DNA of 10,949 bases from RGIG4140 sp045638265 (GTDB taxonomy: Bacteria; Pseudomonadota; Alphaproteobacteria; CAAHEQ01; UBA3637): assembly GCA_045638265.1 (NCBI GenBank), contig JAZUBA010000056.1, positions 1-10,949 on the forward strand, read 5' to 3'. Made by a program: the position numbers and the translations under genes. This document shows, one piece after another, positions 5,343 to 10,949 of the stretch. How positions within the stretch are numbered: position 1 is the first letter of the stretch; every line of letters starts with the position of its first letter. Under the pieces are notes generated by a model, which was not told the DNA's origin, did no database searches, and saw only the letters and a list, made by a program, of their open reading frames with translations.

Positions 5343-6002
5343 TTATTTTTGATTGATTAATTTGTTTTTACCTTTTTGACGTAATGTTTCAACGGTTTCG
5401 CCTAATACATTTTCACATGTTGTATCTGCACCGCTTTTGATAAGAAAATCTGCCACATCAAAATGACCATTTTTACAAGCATACATCAGTGCTGTGTTGT
5501 TGCTGGCATCATGTGCGTTAATGTCTGCTCCGTGTTTGACAAGGTACTCAACAATTTTAAAGTGTCCGTTTTTGGCAGCACTGATAAGCGCAGACCAGCC
5601 CCCTTTGGGTTGGGTATTGATATCGGCATCGTGTTCAATCAAATATTCTACCACGTCAAAATGGTTGTGAGTACAGGCAAACATCAATGCCGTTGAGCCT
5701 TTTTTGTTTTTGTAATCAACAATGGCGCCTTTGATGACCAAGTGTTGTACAATGTCTTTGTATCCGTAATAGGAGGCAACCATTAAAGCAGAATAATCGT
5801 TTTCATTCAAAGCGTTGGCATTTGCACCGATGGAAATGAGTTTTTGTACGGTAGATAAATTGTTTTTATCAATGGCATAAAACAGTTGATTGTCAATATT
5901 TGTAAAGTGTTTGACCCGTTGACAAACACGAAATAAAAAATAACCGATTAAAAACAGTCCGCAAATAACAGGTACGCTGAATAAAAAGGTTAGTATGCTC
6001 AT
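5343..6002 (-). CDS. Membrane-anchored ankyrin-repeat protein, 219 aa
   Basis: The start at 6002 has AAAGG (6011-6015) 8 bases upstream. A hydrophobic segment at residues 4-25 followed by RVCQRVK suggests a membrane anchor. From about residue 37 there are five 33-residue ankyrin repeats, with clear motifs such as GSTALMFACTHNHFDVVEYL and NNTALMYACKNGHFDVADFL and the usual GADIN turn. Ankyrin repeats bind other proteins; the partner is unknown. This is the last gene of the operon-like run, 31 bases after the 6034 gene. Unlike the three genes before it, it has a membrane segment and lacks their common MFLFDLFNKNNAIF start and SKGATY end, so it is an older or unrelated member of the array. The repeats probably lie in the cytoplasm, but orientation is not certain. 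Confidence 0.85.
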   Translation of the reverse strand: MSILTFLFSVPVICGLFLIGYFLFRVCQRVKHFTNIDNQLFYAIDKNNLSTVQKLISIGANANALNENDYSALMVASYYGYKDIVQHLVIKGAIVDYKNKKGSTALMFACTHNHFDVVEYLIEHDADINTQPKGGWSALISAAKNGHFKIVEYLVKHGADINAHDASNNTALMYACKNGHFDVADFLIKSGADTTCENVLGETVETLRQKGKNKLINQK

Positions 6003-6033
6003 AATAGTTGCCTTTTGTTAAATTGAATGTTGA

Positions 6034-6732
6034 TTAATATGTTGCACCTTTGGATTTGAGATAATCTGCTATCGGTTTTGTTTCAGGATCTGTTTCGGCC
6101 CATTCTAAAACAGATACGCCATCGGCTTTTGCATTGACATCAGCGCCGTGTTCTACCAGATATTCAACAATATCTGCATTTAAGAAAGAGACGGCATACA
6201 TAAGTGGTGTTGCTCCTTTATATTCGTTTTGATCTTTGCTAGGAATGTTGATGTCTGCGCCTGCTTCAATTAACAATTTTACAATTTCTAAATTGCCATG
6301 TTCGCAGGCTTTGTGTAAAAACGTTACTTGATGTGGTTGCACGAATGTGTTAACATTAATTCCGTTGTTAATTAAGTAACCTGCAATTGCGACATGGTCA
6401 TTGCAGATTGCTTTCCACATGGCCGTATTTAAATCAGCTGTTTTCGGCGCTAAATATTCAACAATGGCAAGGTGCCCATTTGTTGCGGCATAAGCAAGTG
6501 CATTGACATTATTCTTATTCATACAATTGGCATCAGCGCCGATACCAAGTAAATGTTGCACCATTTGCAGATTCCCGATTTTAGCGGCGTACATAAGTGG
6601 TGTCATCCCGTTGCTTTTGGCATAATTAACGCTGATTCCCTGTTGGATGCATTCTTGCAATTTAGCAACATCGTTTGATTTGACAGCCTTAAAAATGGCA
6701 TTGTTTTTGTTGAATAAATCAAATAAAAACAT
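6034..6732 (-). CDS. Ankyrin-repeat protein, tandem paralog 3, 232 aa
   Basis: The start at 6732 follows AAAGGAGAG about 6 bases upstream. It begins MFLFDLFNKNNAIFKAV and ends YLKSKGATY, both shared with the 6835 and 7623 genes. Six or so ankyrin-type repeats fill residues 10-232, the best being NGMTPLMYAAKIGNLQMVQHL and VTFLHKACEHGNLEIVKLL followed by GADIN. There is no signal peptide or membrane segment, so it is probably a cytoplasmic protein-binding scaffold, or an effector if it is exported by an unseen route. Its first 102 residues differ at only 11 positions from the 6835 product, but the second half is clearly divergent. Its ribosome binding site lies in a relic of the DUF502 gene tail. 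Confidence 0.88.
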   Translation of the reverse strand: MFLFDLFNKNNAIFKAVKSNDVAKLQECIQQGISVNYAKSNGMTPLMYAAKIGNLQMVQHLLGIGADANCMNKNNVNALAYAATNGHLAIVEYLAPKTADLNTAMWKAICNDHVAIAGYLINNGINVNTFVQPHQVTFLHKACEHGNLEIVKLLIEAGADINIPSKDQNEYKGATPLMYAVSFLNADIVEYLVEHGADVNAKADGVSVLEWAETDPETKPIADYLKSKGATY

Positions 6733-6805
6733 ATTTACTCTCCTTTCGTTTTTTTTTGGGTGTGTTGTGTTTTTTTGTTTTTCCTGATTTGTGTTTCAAA
6801 GGTTT
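6733..6805 (-). pseudogene. Relic of the DUF502 C-terminal coding tail (spacer 1)
   Basis: Read on the minus strand, the spacer before the 6034 gene gives KPLKHKSGKTKKHNTPKKK, which aligns with KAIKHKPKRTKNQTTPRKK at the end of the DUF502 protein. It then runs into the AAAGGAGAGTAAA stretch that holds the ribosome binding site in all three paralogs. It is therefore a decayed copy of the 3' end of the 8321 gene carried along by duplication. It has no start codon and no likely product. Confidence 0.65.
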
Positions 6806-6834
6806 GTGAGGTTTTTTTGGTAAAGTTATTTTGA

Positions 6835-7527
6835 TTAATATGTTGCACCTTTGGATTCTAAATAATCCCGAATTTCCTCAAATTCAGGTTCATCTGAAAA
6901 ATACGTGCAATCTAAAACTTTGCCTTCTTTATATTTTGCATTAACATCGGCACCGTTTTCAACTAAATATTTTACAACCTCGACATTTGCGAGGGTAATA
7001 GCTTCCATAAGAGGTGTTATTTCTCCCATCTCCGAATCGTATCCGCGACAATTGATATCGGCACCGGCCTCAACTAATATTTTGACAATCTCAAGATTAT
7101 CAACAGCCTCAAATAAAAAGGTTATTCCATATTGAGATAAAACGTTGAGATTGGGCACTTTGTCAACTAAATAACGGACAATTTGAGGGTGATTTGTGCG
7201 GATTGCTTCGCTTAAAGCCATATTTAAATCGCTTGTTTTAGGGGTCAAATATTCAACAATGGCAAGGTGCCCATCTGTTGCGGCATAAGCAAGTGCATTG
7301 ACATTATTCTTATCCGTACGATTAGCATCAGCGCCGATACCAAGTAAATGTTGAACCATTTGCAGATTCCCGATTTGAGCGGCATACATAAGAGGTGTCA
7401 TTCCGTTCTTTTTGGCGTAATTAACACTGATTCCCTGTTGGATGCATTCATGCAATTGAGCAACATTATTTGATTTGACAGCCTTAAAAATAGCATTGTT
7501 TTTATTAAATAAATCAAACAGGAACAT
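6835..7527 (-). CDS. Ankyrin-repeat protein, tandem paralog 2 (mosaic), 230 aa
   Basis: The start at 7527 follows AAAGGAGAG. It has the same MFLFDLFNKNNAIF start and YLESKGATY end as its neighbours, with repeats such as NGMTPLMYAAQIGNLQMVQHL, and no export signal. Residues 1-102 are nearly the same as the 6034 product (11 differences), while from about 103 on it follows the 7623 product, for example IVRYLVDKVPNLNVLS and EIVKILVEAGADIN. The switch corresponds to about position 7220. Such a pattern suggests gene conversion or unequal crossing over between tandem copies. The function, like that of its paralogs, is protein binding with unknown partner; divergence in repeat surfaces may change the partner. 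Confidence 0.88.
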   Translation of the reverse strand: MFLFDLFNKNNAIFKAVKSNNVAQLHECIQQGISVNYAKKNGMTPLMYAAQIGNLQMVQHLLGIGADANRTDKNNVNALAYAATDGHLAIVEYLTPKTSDLNMALSEAIRTNHPQIVRYLVDKVPNLNVLSQYGITFLFEAVDNLEIVKILVEAGADINCRGYDSEMGEITPLMEAITLANVEVVKYLVENGADVNAKYKEGKVLDCTYFSDEPEFEEIRDYLESKGATY

Positions 7528-7610
7528 TTTTTACTCTCCTTTTGTTTTGTGGTTTGATTTTTGGTTCTTTTGGGTTTCTCTTTCAGCGATTTACGAAAAT
7601 TTTTTTGGTA
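7528..7610 (-). pseudogene. Relic of the DUF502 C-terminal coding tail (spacer 2)
   Basis: On the minus strand this spacer encodes YQKNFRKSLKEKPKRTK followed by NQTTKQKESK, which shares the ten residues KPKRTKNQTT exactly with the C-terminus of the 8321 product. The DNA word TGGTTCTTTTGGGTTT is identical in both places. It ends in the ribosome binding site of the 6835 gene. It is a clear relic of a duplication that included the end of the DUF502 gene. Confidence 0.8.
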
Positions 7611-7622
7611 ACATTATTTTGA

Positions 7623-8318
7623 TTAATATGTTGCGCCTTTGGATTTGAGATACGCTTCAATTTGAGGTCCTTTTTCAGATTCAATTAAATCGGTAATGTC
7701 TAAAACATTGCCGTATTTATATTTGGCGTTGACATCGGCGCCTTGTTCAACCAAATATTGAACAATTTCAAATTGATCATAAGATACGGCATGCATTAAA
7801 GGTGTTGCTTCTTCAAAATCAAACATATAACTGCGTGCGTCTATATCTGCCCCAGCTTCTACCAAGATTTTAACAATATCTAAATTGCGTTCGGCAGCTT
7901 CTGCTAAAAACGTGGTTTGATGTTTGGATAAAACGTTGAGATTTGATACTTTATCAACTAAATAGCGAACAATTGCGACATGTTCATGTATAATGGCTTC
8001 TCGTAAAGCCATATTTAAATTGCTTGTTTTGGGAGCTAAACAGTCTACAATTGCTTGAAATCCTCGGCTAGATGCATAAGTAAGTGCGTTGACATTATTC
8101 TTATCCACACGATTGACATCAGCGCCTAATTTGAGCAAAAGTTGTACCATTTCTAAATGACCGAGGTCAGCGGCATACATCAAAGGCGTTTGTCCGTTGT
8201 TTTTGGCGTAATTAACGCTGATTCCTTGCCGAATGCACTCATACAGTTTTGTTGAATCGTTGTTGCGAACGGCTGAAAAAATAGCGTTGTTTTTGTTAAA
8301 TAAATCAAACAGGAACAT
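7623..8318 (-). CDS. Ankyrin-repeat protein, tandem paralog 1, 231 aa
   Basis: The start at 8318 lies 2 bases after the stop codon of the DUF502 gene, and its ribosome binding site AAAGGAGAG overlaps the last codons and stop of that gene, so translation is very likely coupled. The protein starts MFLFDLFNKNNAIFSAV, has repeats such as NGQTPLMYAADLGHLEMVQLL and LDIVKILVEAGADID, and ends YLKSKGATY. No signal peptide or membrane segment is seen. Its position beside the intact DUF502 gene suggests that it occupies the ancestral place and that the 6835 and 6034 genes arose by duplication. The role is presumably protein binding; the tight linkage hints at work with the DUF502 protein at the membrane, which is inference. 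Confidence 0.88.
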   Translation of the reverse strand: MFLFDLFNKNNAIFSAVRNNDSTKLYECIRQGISVNYAKNNGQTPLMYAADLGHLEMVQLLLKLGADVNRVDKNNVNALTYASSRGFQAIVDCLAPKTSNLNMALREAIIHEHVAIVRYLVDKVSNLNVLSKHQTTFLAEAAERNLDIVKILVEAGADIDARSYMFDFEEATPLMHAVSYDQFEIVQYLVEQGADVNAKYKYGNVLDITDLIESEKGPQIEAYLKSKGATY

Positions 8319-8320
8319 TT

Positions 8321-9130
8321 TTACTCTCCTTTTGGTTTTTTGCGAGGTGTTGTTTGATTCTTGGTTCTTTTGGGTTTGTGCTTAATGGCTTTGCGTGTGA
8401 TTTTTTTTGTTTCTTTTTCAACATTTTCGGAAAGCACTTTCGTTTCTGTTATTGTTTCTGTTTCATCTGATTGAGCTGGTGCTTCATCCGCGTTGTTTTT
8501 AGCAGAAGTCGGATTAATAATCCCCGTAGAAATAATCAGTTTTAAAGCCTGTTCAACCGTCATATCAAGCATAATAATATCTTTTTGCGGGACGTATAAA
8601 AAGAATCCGGATGTCGGGTTGGGTGTGGTTGGTACATAAATGGCAACCAGTGAATCATCATTGAGTTTTTCGGTGATTTCTTCATAAACTGGACCCGTAA
8701 TGAATGCAATTGTCCATAAATCACGACGTGGATATTCCACTAATACAGGCTGACGAAAGGCTTTGTTTTTATCGTTGCCGATAAGCGTTTCCAAAATTTT
8801 GCGAAACGCATTATATAATCCTGAAATCAATGGAATACGATTAATCAGACGATAACCGAGCTTAACAAATGCCTGTCCGACAAAATTGGCGGTCAACATA
8901 CCGATAACGGTAAAGAATACCAATAATAATAAGACGCCTAAACCGGGGATACTATGCGGTAACAGTTCGTTGGGATTATATTTAGCCGGAATAAATGCCG
9001 TAACGGTGCTGTCAATATAAGTAATGGCCTGCCAAGCAACATAAAGTGTAATGGCAATCGGTGCCGTTACTAAAATACCAGTGAAAAAATATGTTTTTAA
9101 TGTTGTTTTTTGTGATTTTTTACTATTCAT
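8321..9130 (-). CDS. DUF502 family inner-membrane protein, 269 aa
   Basis: The start at 9130 has AAGG (9139-9142) 8 bases upstream. Two membrane segments are visible, at about residues 14-36 and 63-86. The conserved core of the DUF502 family follows, including the segments RIPLISGLYNAFRK, VLVEYPRRDLWTIAFITG, VYVPTTPNPTSGFF (here starting IYV) and a C-terminal region ending STGI. Members are widespread in Proteobacteria and their function is not established. After about residue 215 the protein has an extra tail, first acidic and then strongly Lys/Arg-rich, ending KKPKGE. That tail is the part duplicated into the spacers of the ankyrin array. The gene heads the five-gene run and has a promoter at 9153-9181. 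Confidence 0.88.
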   Translation of the reverse strand: MNSKKSQKTTLKTYFFTGILVTAPIAITLYVAWQAITYIDSTVTAFIPAKYNPNELLPHSIPGLGVLLLLVFFTVIGMLTANFVGQAFVKLGYRLINRIPLISGLYNAFRKILETLIGNDKNKAFRQPVLVEYPRRDLWTIAFITGPVYEEITEKLNDDSLVAIYVPTTPNPTSGFFLYVPQKDIIMLDMTVEQALKLIISTGIINPTSAKNNADEAPAQSDETETITETKVLSENVEKETKKITRKAIKHKPKRTKNQTTPRKKPKGE

Positions 9131-9152
9131 TTTGTATACCTTTCATACAAAT

Positions 9153-9181
9153 AAAATACACGACATTACAAAGGTTGTAAA
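9153..9181 (-). promoter_or_regulatory. Promoter of the DUF502-ankyrin operon with overlapping palindrome
   Basis: On the minus strand TTTACA (9181-9176) and TATTTT (9158-9153) are 17 bases apart, 22 bases before the start codon. A perfect inverted repeat TTACAA-AGG-TTGTAA at 9166-9180 overlaps the -35 box and spacer and may be a repressor or activator site. Confidence 0.5.
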
Positions 9182-9203
9182 GAAAATTATCGTGAAAAAA
9201 ACA

Positions 9204-9232
9204 TTGACAAAGTTTGTGAAAAGGAGTAATAT
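9204..9232 (+). promoter_or_regulatory. Promoter of the 9266 gene
   Basis: A consensus TTGACA at 9204-9209 and TAATAT at 9227-9232 have the ideal 17-base spacing. It diverges from the DUF502 promoter; the two -35 boxes are 22 bases apart, so a regulator bound at 9166-9180 could influence both. Confidence 0.7.
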
Positions 9233-9265
9233 ATCACAACAGCTCAAAATATAGATGGAGGAGAT

Positions 9266-10006
9266 ATGCTGACAAAAAGAGAAAAAAACGTTTTAACAAG
9301 CGGTAATGCCGAAGAAATTAAAGACGTGTTAAAAAATATGACAGGTTATTTATCAAAGGACGAAAGTTTGCTTGCATTGAACACATTAACCGGTCGTGGA
9401 TTTATGAATTTTGAAATTATTCCGTTATTGGCAAAAAGAAGATGTGATTTCAATATGCCACTCAATGACAGCGGTTATCGGGTTTGTGATTATTTAGCTT
9501 CATACGGTCGGTTATCTCCCCGTTTGATTAATGAATTTCATAAAGCAGGATATGATTTTTGTCGTGATAACAGTCATGGCGAGCATTGCGGTTTTTATCT
9601 GGCTTTTGAACGACCGGTCAGCAGTTTGGTTGTCAGTGCGTTGAAAAATGTTAATGTTGATTTTGAAAGTCCGAATAATAACGGTAAAACAGCTGTTGAT
9701 ATGTATATGCAAAACATGCAATATTATGGTCGTAAAATTATGTTCCCGTTGTTGTCGGGAATGAAACGGGAAGAATATGTTGACTTTTTGCAAATGAAAC
9801 ATTCGGATGTCAGAAAATATATTTCAAGTGTGATTGAAAAAATACCTTCTGAAGCGAATAGTCATATCGGCATCGCCAAAGTTAATGAAGATTTGACAAT
9901 ACGGATGAATATCGGCTGTGGTGTTTCAAAGGCAATTACGTCAAATAAATCGTTGGAAAAAGCGCAAGAAATGCGAAAATGGCAAGAATTGCAAAATAAA
10001 AGATAA
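9266..10006 (+). CDS. Unknown protein with ankyrin-like features, 246 aa
   Basis: ATG at 9266 follows GGAGGAG at 9257-9263. There is no signal peptide or membrane segment. The arrangement of helix pairs in residues 15-150, with turns such as CDFNMPLNDSGYRVCDYLAS and VDFESPNNNGKTAVDMYM spaced about 33 to 35 residues, recalls degenerate ankyrin repeats, and the gene stands next to an ankyrin operon. The C-terminal third is charged, ends QEMRKWQELQNKR, and is not repeat-like. I do not recognise a named family, and a solo structural prediction would be needed to confirm the fold. It has its own strong promoter and is divergently transcribed from the DUF502 gene. Only a weak A/T hairpin (10008-10020) lies between it and the rplU promoter. 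Confidence 0.8.
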   Translation: MLTKREKNVLTSGNAEEIKDVLKNMTGYLSKDESLLALNTLTGRGFMNFEIIPLLAKRRCDFNMPLNDSGYRVCDYLASYGRLSPRLINEFHKAGYDFCRDNSHGEHCGFYLAFERPVSSLVVSALKNVNVDFESPNNNGKTAVDMYMQNMQYYGRKIMFPLLSGMKREEYVDFLQMKHSDVRKYISSVIEKIPSEANSHIGIAKVNEDLTIRMNIGCGVSKAITSNKSLEKAQEMRKWQELQNKR

Positions 10007-10022
10007 AAATTGCATTTTTTAA

Positions 10023-10051
10023 TTGACAAATAAAAAAGAATCAGTTATAAA
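10023..10051 (+). promoter_or_regulatory. Promoter of rplU-rpmA
   Basis: Consensus TTGACA at 10023-10028 and TATAAA at 10046-10051 are exactly 17 bases apart. The leader is about 30 bases and shows no obvious autoregulatory structure. Confidence 0.75.
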
Positions 10052-10087
10052 GCAATCCTATTTAGTTTAAGTAAAGGGATAAAAACA

Positions 10088-10387
10088 ATGTTTGCAGTTA
10101 TTAAAACAGGCGGAAAACAATATAAAGTAACAAAAGATTCCGTCATTATCGTTGAAAAATTGGCTGGTGAAGCCGGTGAAGCCGTAAGCTTTGAAGAAGT
10201 TTTAATGGTTGGTGATAAAGTTGGTACACCAACAGTTGACGGAGCCAAAGTCAGTGGTGAAATCGTTAAACAAACACGTGGTGAAAAGGTCATTATTTTC
10301 AAAAAAATTCGCCGTCACGGTTACAGACGGAAAAAAGGTCACAAACAAGATTTGACTGTCGTAAAAATTACGGACATCAAAGCTTAA
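10088..10387 (+). CDS. rplU: 50S ribosomal protein L21
   Basis: The protein is 99 aa, close to the family's usual 100 to 105, and carries the characteristic start MFAVIKTGGKQYKV and the RNA-binding stretch KKIRRHGYRRKKGHKQ near the C-terminus. L21 binds 23S rRNA in the large subunit next to L20. AAAGGG at 10073-10078 is the ribosome binding site. The gene precedes rpmA by 19 bases, the usual bacterial arrangement. Confidence 0.98.
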   Translation: MFAVIKTGGKQYKVTKDSVIIVEKLAGEAGEAVSFEEVLMVGDKVGTPTVDGAKVSGEIVKQTRGEKVIIFKKIRRHGYRRKKGHKQDLTVVKITDIKA

Positions 10388-10406
10388 TTTATGAAGGAGT
10401 AAGACA

Positions 10407-10655
10407 ATGGCACATAAGAAAGCAGGCGGTAGTACCCGTAACGGTCGTGATTCCGAAGGCAGACGTTTAGGTTTGAAAAAATCAGGCGGTCAATCTGTTA
10501 TTGCCGGTAATATTATTGTTCGTCAACGTGGTACGGTTTATCGTGCAGGCGACAATGTCGGTATGGGTAAAGATCACACTTTGTTTGCTACAAGCGACGG
10601 GGTTGTTGAATTTAAACGTTCTTTCAAAGACAGAGTTTATGTTTCTGTAAAATAA
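10407..10655 (+). CDS. rpmA: 50S ribosomal protein L27
   Basis: The 82-aa product begins MAHKKAGGSTRNGRDSEGRR, the basic tail that reaches the peptidyl-transferase centre, and continues with the typical GNIIVRQRGTVYRAGDNVGMGKDHTLFA core. The N-terminus has no cleavable extension of the Firmicutes type. AAGGAG at 10394-10399 is the ribosome binding site. It is the second gene of the rplU-rpmA operon. The GTPase gene obg, often next, is not seen: a terminator and then the hairpin repeat follow instead. Confidence 0.98.
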   Translation: MAHKKAGGSTRNGRDSEGRRLGLKKSGGQSVIAGNIIVRQRGTVYRAGDNVGMGKDHTLFATSDGVVEFKRSFKDRVYVSVK

Positions 10656-10678
10656 TCTGAAAGAATCGTCCAGATTTT

Positions 10679-10714
10679 AAAAAGCGTAATTCCTGAAAAG
10701 GGTTACGCTTTTTT
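10679..10714 (+). terminator. Rho-independent terminator after rpmA
   Basis: AAAAAGCGTAA (10679-10689) pairs with TTACGCTTTTT (10703-10713), and T continues to 10714. The loop region again contains CCTGAAAAGG, as in the terminator at 565-604. The stem is strong and symmetrical. Confidence 0.85.
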
Positions 10715-10721
10715 GTTAGAA

Positions 10722-10949
10722 AAATTGATTTTATATGATGTATAACGGCGTTTTTTCCTCGCTCGTGTAGGGAAATCTACACGTCGGAGGAGAAAAACAC
10801 CGTTCTCTATCTATCTAAAATCAATTTCCCCGTGCCAAACCGTTAAGGGCGGTGTTTTTGGGGGAGTTTGCCAACCGTTGAGGGTGGGGCGAGTGTGAGA
10901 GGTGAGGGTGTCAACCGTTGAGGGTTGAGCGAGTGCGAGGGGTGGTGTG
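10722..10949 (+). repeat. Compound hairpin repeat, copy C (runs to window edge)
   Basis: A perfect 12-bp outer stem, AAATTGATTTTA (10722-10733) with 10816-10827, encloses the 27/28-base hairpin arms 10744-10770 and 10777-10804 around loop GGAAAT. The GC-rich tail has CCAAACCGTT (10835), a 29-base block at 10871-10899 identical to 2325-2353, and a variant of that block at 10911-10939. The left half is identical to copy A 8.7 kb away. The true end of the repeat lies beyond the window. Confidence 0.85.

Overview
The window looks like a piece of an AT-rich alphaproteobacterial genome, probably from an uncultured gut- or host-associated lineage. Three things point this way: the L21 and L27 ribosomal proteins read like alphaproteobacterial ones; there is a type IV pilin-like protein with the N-terminus GRSMVEMLGVLAIIGILS, a form I associate with gut Alphaproteobacteria; and there are secreted Cys-rich proteins and ankyrin proteins. 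The lineage is inferred from memory of families, not from a search.

Layout. (1) 1-604: the 3' end of a Cys-rich repeat protein, then a strong terminator. (2) 605-1995: a promoter and structured leader ending in a second terminator-like hairpin, then two overlapping unknown genes (76 and 299 aa). (3) 1996-2370: a GC-rich hairpin repeat in two tandem copies plus a broken third; the same element returns at 10722-10949. A decayed Cys-rich gene end (2371-2514) abuts it. (4) 2531-3105: a small predicted secreted protein with a large inverted repeat just before its ribosome binding site. (5) 3196-3778: a membrane protein that reads through three frames with one in-frame stop, most likely a pseudogene. 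(6) 4040-5266: the pilin-like protein, with a possible C-type-lectin-like C-terminus, then a bidirectional terminator. (7) 5343-9130, minus strand: an operon-like run made of a DUF502 membrane protein followed by four ankyrin-repeat genes. Three of these are recent tandem paralogs, and the spacers between them carry relics of the coding end of the DUF502 gene. (8) 9131-9265: divergent promoters. (9) 9266-10006: an unknown protein with ankyrin-like features. (10) 10088-10655: rplU and rpmA, a terminator, then the repeat again at the window edge.

Most notable are the compound hairpin repeat family (dispersed and tandem, with paired changes in its stem and two competing pairings) and the ankyrin array, which records its own duplication mechanism: each duplicated unit carried the tail of the neighbouring DUF502 gene, and the middle copy is a mosaic of the two flanking ones. 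I saw no tRNA, rRNA, CRISPR array, transposase or integrase.
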